DNA of 12,377 nucleotides, taken from the NCBI RefSeq assembly GCF_018336475.1, contig NZ_CP048741.1:1842299-1854675 (forward strand), written 5' to 3'. Of the stretch, positions 1-5,377 are shown in pieces. A program made the translations under genes and the position numbers. This DNA is from Romboutsia sp. 13368 (GTDB lineage: Bacteria > Bacillota > Clostridia > Peptostreptococcales > Peptostreptococcaceae). A model generated the notes under the pieces. It made no database searches. It worked only from the letters and a program-made list of their open reading frames with translations, and was not told where the DNA came from. Position 1 is the first letter of the stretch. Every line of letters begins with the position of its first letter.

Positions 1-33
1 ACTTATTTGTAAATTATATTATCTCTTATGTAG

Positions 34-94
34 TAATAAATAATAATAAAAAAATCACTCAATTAATGAGTGATTTTTTTATTATTATTTATTA
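34..94. terminator. Bidirectional intrinsic terminator after rbgA, 28-bp perfect stem
   Basis: Bases 34-61 are the exact reverse complement of bases 67-94, leaving a 5-nt loop (62-66). The core has a TCACTCA/TGAGTGA top flanked by seven A on one side and seven T on the other, so either strand would give a stem followed by a U-run. The right arm reaches through the TAA stop codon of rbgA (92-94), so transcription stops essentially at the end of the gene. The remaining bases 1-33 hold no gene that I can recognise; an isolated TATAAT on the minus strand (13-18) lacks a -35 partner. Confidence 0.9.
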
Positions 95-1003
95 TTTATA
101 ATCTTCAGGAACTTCTAAAGTTATTTTCCCTATTTTTCCATCTCTAAATTCATTTAAAACTGTTGTAGCTATACGAGTATAATCAAGTTCTTTATTACCC
201 ATTATAAAGCCTCTTTTGCGTCCTATCATATCCATAGTTTCTATGTCTCTATCACCTAGTTCTTCTAGCTTATATCTTGCCTTCAGTTTCTCAGGTTCAA
301 TTTCCATAAGCTTACCTATAAGTCTAAGAGCTAAAGTTTCAACATCTAATATTTCATCTTTTATAGCCCTACAGAATGCTAAGTTAAGTGCAACTTCTTG
401 GTCTTCAAATTTAGGCCAAAGTATACCTGGTGTATCAAGCAGTTCTAAGTTTCCTTTTAATCTTACCCATTGCTTACCTTTAGTTACACCTGGTCTATCT
501 CCTGTAACAGTACTTTTTCTACCTGTTAATTTATTTATTATAGATGATTTTCCTACATTAGGTATCCCAACTATCATTATTCTTATAGGTCTTTCTTTTC
601 TACCTTTTTCTTTTAATGCATCCATTTTATCTTTGACTGCATTTTTACATTCATCTATTAATTTATTTAATCCTACACCTTTTAATGTATCAACTGGTAT
701 AGCTTTTATTCCACGGTCTTTATAGTATTTTATCCATTTATCTAATTTAGCTCTATCTGATAAATCACATTTATTTAATATAACAACTCTTGGTTTATTA
801 CCAGCTAAATTATCTATATCCGGATTCCTACTACTAAATGGTATTCTAGAATCTAGAAGTTCTACAACAACGTCAACTAGCTTTAAGTTATTTCTAACTA
901 AATCTCTAGTCTTCTTCATATGACCTGGATACCAGTTTATATGTAAATTATCATCTCTTAGATAATCATCATAGTTTTCTCCCATTCTGTCTCCTCTTGC
1001 CAT
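92..1003 (-). CDS. rbgA: Ribosome biogenesis GTPase RbgA (YlqF), 50S assembly
   Basis: A circularly permuted GTPase of 303 residues. In this family the enzyme acts late in 50S subunit assembly. The G motifs occur in the permuted order: NKCD (G4) at residues 77-80, GIPNVGKS (G1/P-loop) at 146-153, and DTPG (G3) at 190-193. The family hallmark NWYPGHM is at 23-29. An ATG at 1003 is chosen because AGGAG lies 8-9 nt upstream; a longer reading from a TTG at 1024 would begin inside or before that ribosome binding site. About 22 charged residues precede the WYPGHM motif, whereas Bacillus RbgA begins only a few residues before it, so this protein has a short extra N-terminus. It is separated from rplS by a terminator and has its own promoter, so it can be expressed apart from the ribosomal protein gene. 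Confidence 0.93.
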   Translation of the reverse strand: MARGDRMGENYDDYLRDDNLHINWYPGHMKKTRDLVRNNLKLVDVVVELLDSRIPFSSRNPDIDNLAGNKPRVVILNKCDLSDRAKLDKWIKYYKDRGIKAIPVDTLKGVGLNKLIDECKNAVKDKMDALKEKGRKERPIRIMIVGIPNVGKSSIINKLTGRKSTVTGDRPGVTKGKQWVRLKGNLELLDTPGILWPKFEDQEVALNLAFCRAIKDEILDVETLALRLIGKLMEIEPEKLKARYKLEELGDRDIETMDMIGRKRGFIMGNKELDYTRIATTVLNEFRDGKIGKITLEVPEDYK

Positions 1004-1053
1004 GATTATCACTCCTTTATGCAAATTATCGCTCTTTTTATTTTAACTTTTCT

Positions 1054-1082
1054 ATTATACCATAATATTTATTTTTATGCTT
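1054..1082 (-). promoter_or_regulatory. Extended -10 promoter for rbgA
   Basis: On the minus strand a TGGTATAAT element gives a perfect TATAAT -10 box (1054-1059) with the TGn extension. The -35 region 17 nt upstream (AAGCAT, 1077-1082) is poor, which is usual when an extended -10 is present. It lies after the rplS terminator and about 50 nt before the rbgA start, filling the 1004-1216 gap together with that terminator. Confidence 0.6.
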
Positions 1083-1167
1083 ATTTTATATTCATCTTAT
1101 AAAAAACATATTATGATAACATCTATAAACTAAATACACTATTTATATATTTTACTTAGTTTTAAAA

Positions 1168-1197
1168 TGAAAAAGGACTGATTAAAATCAGTCCTTT
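1168..1197 (-). terminator. Intrinsic terminator after rplS
   Basis: AAAGGACTGA (1172-1181) pairs with TCAGTCCTTT (1188-1197); the top of the stem can add one or two A-T pairs. Read on the minus strand the hairpin is followed by UUUUUCAUUUU (to about 1164), as expected for a factor-independent terminator. It starts 20 nt after the rplS stop codon. Confidence 0.88.
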
Positions 1198-1216
1198 AAT
1201 TTATAGTAAAGTTTAA

Positions 1217-1561
1217 TTATCTAGCTTCTTTTATCTTAGCAGCTTTACCTACTCTACCTCTTAAGTAGTTTAGTTTAGCTCTTCTTACTTTACCTTTTCT
1301 AGTTACTTCTATCTTTTCTATTCTTGGAGAATGTACTGGGAAAGTTCTTTCTACACCAACGTTGAAAGATATTTTTCTAACTGTGAAAGTTTCTTGTATT
1401 CCTCCACCTTGTCTCTTAAGAACAACACCTTCGAATACTTGTATTCTTTCTCTCTTACCTTCAACTATTTTAACGTGTACCTTTACTGTGTCCCCAGGTC
1501 CAAAGTTAGGAACTTCGTTCTTTAATTGTTCTTGTCCTAATGCTCTTACTAATTCGTTCAT
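1217..1561 (-). CDS. rplS: 50S ribosomal protein L19
   Basis: A 114-residue protein matching the whole L19 family: N-terminal MNELVRALGQEQLKN, then GPGDTVKVHVKIVEGKRERIQ (split here as residues 21-41), FEGVV at 43-47, the FTVRKIS stretch at 59-65, VERTFPVHSP at 70-79, and the basic C-terminus RRAKLNYLRGRVGKAAKIKE. L19 sits on the large subunit at the interface with the 30S subunit. The start at 1561 is preferred because the family begins MN(E/Q) here and AGGAGG lies 7 nt upstream. A second in-frame ATG at 1588 also has a perfect AGGAGG 9 nt upstream and would add nine residues (MSMILGGRI); see the leader entry. It is probably transcribed both by read-through from rimM-trmD and from its own promoter. 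Confidence 0.96.
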   Translation of the reverse strand: MNELVRALGQEQLKNEVPNFGPGDTVKVHVKIVEGKRERIQVFEGVVLKRQGGGIQETFTVRKISFNVGVERTFPVHSPRIEKIEVTRKGKVRRAKLNYLRGRVGKAAKIKEAR

Positions 1562-1641
1562 TATTCTTCCTCCTAGTATCATAGACATTCTTAATTACCT
1601 CCTACGTGTAAAAAGAGGAATGCCCGTTTATTTTTTCAACA
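1562..1641 (-). promoter_or_regulatory. Candidate rplS (L19) mRNA leader with two SD sites and a shared anti-SD
   Basis: The predicted 5' untranslated region runs from about 1641 to the rplS ATG. It holds two AGGAGG Shine-Dalgarno sequences, at 1598-1603 (before the ATG at 1588) and 1569-1574 (before the ATG at 1561). On the minus strand a UUCCUC segment (1615-1620) can pair 6 of 6 with GAGGAA in the second site (1567-1572). It can alternatively form AUU-CCUC/GAGG-u-AAU with the first (1594-1601 with 1615-1621, one bulge). The two pairings exclude each other. L19 leaders that control rplS are known in low-GC Gram-positives; whether this is that Rfam family or a relative is inference, since I cannot run a covariance model. 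Confidence 0.45.
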
Positions 1642-1647
1642 TCTAAA

Positions 1648-1676
1648 ATTATACTATATATATTATTTATTTACAA
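1648..1676 (-). promoter_or_regulatory. Promoter for rplS inside the end of trmD
   Basis: Minus-strand TTGTAA (1671-1676; 4 of 6 against TTGACA), a 17-nt spacer and a perfect TATAAT (1648-1653). The -35 box overlaps the last codons of trmD (Cys-Lys). The predicted start is near 1641, giving an 80-nt leader for rplS. The spacing is ideal, which makes this more credible than a chance TATAAT in AT-rich DNA. Confidence 0.6.
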
Positions 1677-2359
1677 GCTTTTTTATACAAATCTGGTCTT
1701 CTTTCTTTGGTAATTTTTATCGATTCTTCATGTCTCCATTTATCAATATTTTTATGATTTCCAGATAGTAAAACATTTGGAACTTCTAGATTCATAAACT
1801 CTCTAGGTCTAGTATAGTGTGGATATTCTAATAAATTATCTTTAAAAGATTCTTCCTCAAATGACTCATTTTGACCTAAAACTCCAGGTATAAGCCTTGA
1901 TATAGAGTCTATAAGTATAAGTGCAGGAAGCTCTCCACCTGTTAATACATAATCTCCTATAGATATTTCATCTGTTACTATTAAATCTATTATTCTCTGG
2001 TCTATACCTTCATAATGCCCACATAAGAATATTACGTCATCTAATTTTGAAAAATCTTGTGCAATTCCTTGATTATGAACCCTACCTTTAGGAGTTAAGT
2101 ATACAACTCTAGGCTCTTTTATATTATGTTTTTCTACTATATGTTTATATGTGTCATATATAGGCTGTGGAGTCATTACCATACCTGCTCCACCACCAAA
2201 TGGATAATCATCTACTTTTTTATGTTTATTAGTAGAAAAATCTCTTATATTATATATATTTACTTCTATTAGGTTTTTCTCTACAGCTTTTTTCATTATA
2301 CTTTCATTCATATATGAATTAAATATCTCTGGAAAAAGTGTCATTATATGAAATCTCAT
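1667..2359 (-). CDS. trmD: tRNA (guanine-N1)-methyltransferase TrmD
   Basis: A 230-residue SPOUT-class enzyme that methylates G37 at N1 next to the anticodon of tRNAs using S-adenosylmethionine, preventing +1 frameshifting. Visible motifs are MTLFPEIF at 6-13, DDYPFGGGAGM at 50-60 followed by PQPIYD at 64-69, LCGHYEGIDQR at 112-122, and the trefoil-knot stretch SIGDYVLTGGELP at 133-145. Further on are SRLIPGVLG at 154-162 and KDNLLEYPHYTRP at 173-185, in which Asp174 corresponds to the proposed general base of E. coli TrmD (Asp169). VPNVLLSGNH at 193-202 closes the conserved core. Length is normal. The start has AGGTGA 5-6 nt upstream, and that sequence shares bases with the rimM TAG stop; only 8 nt separate the genes, so translation is probably coupled to rimM. 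Confidence 0.97.
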   Translation of the reverse strand: MRFHIMTLFPEIFNSYMNESIMKKAVEKNLIEVNIYNIRDFSTNKHKKVDDYPFGGGAGMVMTPQPIYDTYKHIVEKHNIKEPRVVYLTPKGRVHNQGIAQDFSKLDDVIFLCGHYEGIDQRIIDLIVTDEISIGDYVLTGGELPALILIDSISRLIPGVLGQNESFEEESFKDNLLEYPHYTRPREFMNLEVPNVLLSGNHKNIDKWRHEESIKITKERRPDLYKKACK

Positions 2360-2367
2360 AATATCAC

Positions 2368-2880
2368 CTAATCTAACATTCCCTTAATAGGGTCTATTAT
2401 CATTTTTCTTTCATTTATATCTATAGTAGGTACAAACTTAGTTATAGCAGGTATTAAATATTCTTTTCCTTCATTACTTTTTATAACATATACATCATTA
2501 GCTGCATATTGTAATACATCTTTTAATGTTCCTATATGATTATTATCTAATGTGTATACATCTATACCTATCATATCAGCTATAAAGAATTCACCTTCTT
2601 CTAATTCTCTACTATCTTCTCTTGATACAAACATAAATTTATTTCTTAACTTTTCAGCATCTTCAACTCTATCAACATCTTTTATTTTCATTATTACCAT
2701 GTTGCCTTTATATCTAACTCTTTCAACTTTCCACTTAGTTTCTAAATCTTTACCTAAGTAGAATTCTTCTAAGTCATCAAATCTATATATATCATCAGTA
2801 AAAGGATAAACTCTAACTTCACCTTTTAATCCTTGAGTATTTACTATTTGTCCTATTTTAAAATGTGTTAGCTTTTCCAT
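2368..2880 (-). CDS. rimM: 16S rRNA processing / 30S maturation protein RimM
   Basis: A 170-residue two-domain protein. RimM helps mature the 30S head and binds ribosomal protein S19. The N-terminal domain carries the family motif GQIVNTQGLKGEVRV at residues 10-24 and VEDAEKLRN at 72-80. The PRC-barrel domain starts near EGEFFIADMIG (95-105), and the C-terminus has YLIPAITKFVP at 141-151. The ATG at 2880 has AGGAG about 9 nt upstream. It is the first gene after the khpA terminator and is followed by trmD, the usual rimM-trmD pairing. The terminator upstream implies a promoter in 2881-2975, where only weak candidates are visible. Confidence 0.95.
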   Translation of the reverse strand: MEKLTHFKIGQIVNTQGLKGEVRVYPFTDDIYRFDDLEEFYLGKDLETKWKVERVRYKGNMVIMKIKDVDRVEDAEKLRNKFMFVSREDSRELEEGEFFIADMIGIDVYTLDNNHIGTLKDVLQYAANDVYVIKSNEGKEYLIPAITKFVPTIDINERKMIIDPIKGMLD

Positions 2881-2921
2881 TAATATATCTCCTTATGTTA
2901 AGCATGTTTGTGCATTTCTTT

Positions 2922-2958
2922 CATAATTATATTATTAAATTTATTTAATATAATTATG
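2922..2958. repeat. 13-bp perfect inverted repeat upstream of rimM, containing TATAAT
   Basis: Bases 2922-2934 (CATAATTATATTA) are the exact reverse complement of 2946-2958, with an 11-nt AT-only centre. A minus-strand TATAAT (2926-2931) lies within the left arm and is the best -10 candidate for rimM, though no good -35 box is found at 16-18 nt. The element could be an operator-like palindrome over a promoter or an RNA hairpin in the rimM leader. In DNA this rich in A and T, chance is a real alternative. Confidence 0.35.
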
Positions 2959-2969
2959 TGTTTTGATTA

Positions 2970-3005
2970 TATACAAAAAGGATTAGGCATATACCTAATC
3001 CTTTT
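2970..3005 (-). terminator. Intrinsic terminator overlapping the khpA stop codon
   Basis: AAAAGGATTAGG (2976-2987) pairs perfectly with CCTAATCCTTTT (2994-3005), a 12-bp stem with a 6-nt loop. On the minus strand it ends in UUUUUGUAUAU. The stem begins within the TAA stop of khpA (3004-3006), so it ends the ylxM-ffh-rpsP-khpA transcript with almost no 3' untranslated region. Confidence 0.88.
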
Positions 3006-3231
3006 ATACTATCTCAAGAGAAACTTTTACTTTTTCTCTATTTGCAGCAGATCTTACGACAGTTCTTATAGCTTTAGCTATTCTGCCCTGCTTTCCGATA
3101 ACCTTTCCCATGTCGTCTTGAGAAACAGTAAGTTTTAAAATGATTTCATCATTTTTTCTACTTTCCTCAACTACAACTGCATCAGGATTATCAACTAGAG
3201 CTTTAGCTATATCTAACACTAGCTCTTTCAT
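3004..3231 (-). CDS. khpA: KH-domain RNA-binding protein KhpA (YlqC)
   Basis: A 75-residue single KH domain. The RNA-binding signature VIGKQGR is at residues 44-50, with the GxxG loop GKQG at 46-49, followed by the helix IAKAIRTVVRSAA (51-63). In Streptococcus and other Firmicutes the family works with KhpB (Jag/EloR) as a global RNA binder affecting cell division and wall synthesis; that role is family knowledge, not visible here. The start has AGGAG 9-10 nt upstream. It follows rpsP by 27 nt and is the last gene before a terminator, the standard rpsP-khpA arrangement. Confidence 0.93.
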   Translation of the reverse strand: MKELVLDIAKALVDNPDAVVVEESRKNDEIILKLTVSQDDMGKVIGKQGRIAKAIRTVVRSAANREKVKVSLEIV

Positions 3232-3258
3232 ATAATCATCTCTCCTAATTAAAAATTA

Positions 3259-3525
3259 TTATTTCTTAGAAGCTTCGAATTTTTCCATTACACCGTTGTT
3301 AACTAATAAAGTTTTTACAGTATCAGTTGGTTGAGCACCATTTGATAACCATTTAACAGCTTTTTCATCGTTTATTTTAACTTGCTTTGGTTGAGAAACT
3401 GGGTTGTAGTATCCTATTTCTTCTATGAATTTTCCATCTCTTGGAGATCTTGAATCAGCAACTACTATTCTGTAGAAAGGCTTCTTGTTTGATCCCATTC
3501 TTTTTAATCTTATTTTAACTGCCAT
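3259..3525 (-). CDS. rpsP: 30S ribosomal protein S16
   Basis: An 88-residue protein of normal S16 length. It begins MAVKIRLKRMGSNKKPFYRI and continues VVADSRSPRDGKFIEEIGYYNP (residues 21-42, hallmark of the family), then INDEKAVKWLSNGAQPTDTV at 51-70. S16 binds 16S rRNA early in assembly of the 30S body. A very strong GGAGGTG lies 5-7 nt before the ATG. The gene lies 33-38 nt after ffh, in an A-rich spacer with no hairpin, so it is read with ffh and khpA. Confidence 0.97.
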   Translation of the reverse strand: MAVKIRLKRMGSNKKPFYRIVVADSRSPRDGKFIEEIGYYNPVSQPKQVKINDEKAVKWLSNGAQPTDTVKTLLVNNGVMEKFEASKK

Positions 3526-3563
3526 AATAGCACCTCCGAATAATTTTTTGTCTGTTTTTTTAT

Positions 3564-4916
3564 TTATTTAAAGAAAGGAAGTCCGGGAAAACCGCCCCTT
3601 TTCTTCATACTTTTTTGAGATCCTGTAAACAACTTCATCATTTTCTTCATTTCATTGAATTGTTTTATAAGTCTGTTTACATCTTGTACACTTGTACCAC
3701 TACCTCTAGCTATTCTTTTCTTTCTAGAAGCATTTAATATACTTGGGTCTCTTCTTTCCTCTAATGTCATAGATTGAACAATAGCTTTTGTTCTTTTCAT
3801 TTCTTTGCCATTTAAATCTACATCTCCAAGTTGGTCTTTTATATTCCCCATACCTGGTATCATTCCTAAGATTTTATCTAGAGGACCCATATTTTGAATT
3901 TGTTCCATTTGCTCTAAGAAATCTTCAAAATCAAGATCTTGTTTCTTAATTTTTTGTTCTAATTCCTTAGCTTTATCTAAATCTATAGATTCTTGAGCTT
4001 TTTCTATTAAACTTAAGATATCTCCCATACCTAGTATTCTAGATGCCATTCTATCTGGATGGAATGGTTCTAAATCATCTAGCTTTTCACCCATACCTAT
4101 AAACTTTATAGGCTTTTGAGTTACAGCTCTTATAGAAAGTGCAGCTCCACCTCTAGTATCTCCATCTAGTTTTGTAAGTATAACTCCATCTACTCCAAGT
4201 GCATCATTGAAACTTTCTGCAACATTTACAGCATCTTGTCCTGTCATAGAGTCAACTACTAGAAGAATTTCATGTGGTTTAACTTCAGATTTTATAGACT
4301 TTAATTCATCCATTAGAGTCTCATCTATATGAAGTCTACCAGCTGTATCTATTATAACTAAATCATTATTATTTTTTATAGCATGACTTAGTCCTGCTTT
4401 AGCTATATTTATTGGGCTTTCTTTATCACCCATATTAAATACTGGTATATCTAATTTTTCTCCAACAACTTGTAATTGTTTTATCGCTGCTGGTCTATAT
4501 ATATCACAGGCAACAAGAAGTGGTCTTTTGCCTTGTTTCTTAAAGTAACCTCCAAGTTTTCCTGATGTCGTAGTTTTACCAGCCCCTTGAAGACCAACCA
4601 TCATTATTATTGTTGGTGGCTTAGGAGATATAGTAATTTTACTAGATACATCACCCATTAAACTTGTCAATTCTTCATTAACTATTTTTATTACATGTTG
4701 TCCAGGAGTTAAGCTACTCATAACATCTTGTCCAACACATCTCTCTTGAACTTTCTTTACAAAATCTTTAACTACTTTGAAGTTAACGTCTGCTTCTAAA
4801 AGAGCAAGTTTAACTTCTCTCATAGCATCTTTGACATCCTTTTCAGTAAGCTTACCTTTAGATTTTAACTTACCAAGTGCTCCTTGTAGTTTATCAGATA
4901 ATCCTTCAAATATCAT
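3564..4916 (-). CDS. ffh: Signal recognition particle protein Ffh (SRP54)
   Basis: A 450-residue GTPase that binds the SRP RNA and the signal peptides of nascent proteins, then delivers the ribosome to FtsY at the membrane. The order is N domain (about 1-90), G domain (about 100-295) and M domain (about 325-435). Motifs are the P-loop GLQGAGKT at 108-115, DTAGR at 190-194 and TKLDGDTRGG at 248-257. The M domain is methionine-rich (EQMEQIQNMG, MIPGMG, NEMKKMMKLF) and carries the SRP RNA-binding helix RKKRIARGSGTSV at 398-410. The ATG overlaps the ylxM stop as ATGA, and its GGGAG site lies inside the ylxM coding region, so the two are translationally coupled. The protein ends in a basic-glycine tail (KKRGGFPGLPFFK). 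Confidence 0.98.
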   Translation of the reverse strand: MIFEGLSDKLQGALGKLKSKGKLTEKDVKDAMREVKLALLEADVNFKVVKDFVKKVQERCVGQDVMSSLTPGQHVIKIVNEELTSLMGDVSSKITISPKPPTIIMMVGLQGAGKTTTSGKLGGYFKKQGKRPLLVACDIYRPAAIKQLQVVGEKLDIPVFNMGDKESPINIAKAGLSHAIKNNNDLVIIDTAGRLHIDETLMDELKSIKSEVKPHEILLVVDSMTGQDAVNVAESFNDALGVDGVILTKLDGDTRGGAALSIRAVTQKPIKFIGMGEKLDDLEPFHPDRMASRILGMGDILSLIEKAQESIDLDKAKELEQKIKKQDLDFEDFLEQMEQIQNMGPLDKILGMIPGMGNIKDQLGDVDLNGKEMKRTKAIVQSMTLEERRDPSILNASRKKRIARGSGTSVQDVNRLIKQFNEMKKMMKLFTGSQKSMKKRGGFPGLPFFK

Positions 4917-5281
4917 TTCAACATCTCCCTACATATATCTTCTATATTTTCTATCTTAGGGATTAAATTAGCACAATCTCTATTTTGCAATAAATCTTGC
5001 TTAATGTCAACAATTTTATCTATTATAGTTTTAGTGATTTTTTCTTGTTCTTGAATCTTTTCTACTAAATGTAATTTTTTTTCATAATCCTTTAGTATTT
5101 TTTCAGAACGCTTTAATGTATCATATACACCTTGTCTAGATACATTTAAATTTTCGCTAATTTCACCTAGAGAATAATCCTCTTCATAATATAAGCAAAC
5201 TATTTCTCTTTGTTTATCAGTTAATAGTTCTTTGTATTGTTCAAATAACAATCCAATCTCAACCATTTTTTCTATATTCAT
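4913..5281 (-). CDS. ylxM: SRP-associated helix-turn-helix protein YlxM
   Basis: A 122-residue protein of the UPF0122/YlxM family, nearly always encoded directly before ffh. Residues about 20-63 form a sigma-70 region 4-like helix-turn-helix: LTDKQREIVCLYY, then YSLGEISENLNVSRQGVYDTLKRSEKIL. The C-terminal half is a charged helical stretch. In Streptococcus the protein associates with SRP components and modulates their GTPase activity; the DNA-binding-like fold has no firmly known target. The start at 5281 (MNIEKMVEIG) matches the family N-terminus and has a weak GGAAG upstream; ATGs at 5302 and 5329 lack a site, and the latter lies upstream of the predicted transcription start. It overlaps ffh by 4 nt. 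Confidence 0.93.
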   Translation of the reverse strand: MNIEKMVEIGLLFEQYKELLTDKQREIVCLYYEEDYSLGEISENLNVSRQGVYDTLKRSEKILKDYEKKLHLVEKIQEQEKITKTIIDKIVDIKQDLLQNRDCANLIPKIENIEDICREMLK

Positions 5282-5304
5282 AATCACACTTCCATGATTC
5301 ATAC

Positions 5305-5326
5305 TGTAAAGGTTATTTACTTTACA
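5305..5326. promoter_or_regulatory. Palindrome TGTAAAG-N8-CTTTACA at the predicted ylxM-ffh transcription start
   Basis: Two perfect 7-bp arms (5305-5311 and 5320-5326) are separated by 8 nt. The right end coincides with the predicted start of the ylxM transcript (about 5326). As DNA it could be an operator that blocks initiation; as RNA it would be a hairpin at the extreme 5' end of the mRNA, a position that often slows decay. I cannot assign it to a known regulator. Confidence 0.45.
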
Positions 5327-5332
5327 CATTGT

Positions 5333-5361
5333 ATTTTATATCATATAGACTTTATTGTCAA
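5333..5361 (-). promoter_or_regulatory. Strong sigma-A-type promoter for ylxM-ffh-rpsP-khpA
   Basis: Minus-strand TTGACA (5356-5361, perfect) with a 17-nt spacer and TAAAAT (5333-5338, 5 of 6). A TATAAA overlapping it would give a 15-nt spacer and is less likely. It lies just after the ftsY stop codon. No terminator separates ftsY from ylxM, so read-through from ftsY is also possible. Confidence 0.75.
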
Positions 5362-5377
5362 CATTTTATTTTAATTA

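Noticed and set aside
216..725. Plus-strand open frame of 169 codons, Ser/Leu/Ile-rich
   Set aside because: It lies wholly within rbgA antisense, has no plausible ribosome binding site, and its composition is what reverse-reading of an AT-rich gene gives.
726..740. TTTATCCA resembling a DnaA box
   Set aside because: Single partial match within rbgA coding sequence, with no cluster of boxes or other origin features.
2908..3138. Plus-strand open frame of 76 codons with hydrophobic residues like a small membrane protein
   Set aside because: It crosses the khpA terminator and lies antisense to khpA; hydrophobicity comes from T-rich codons of the reverse strand.
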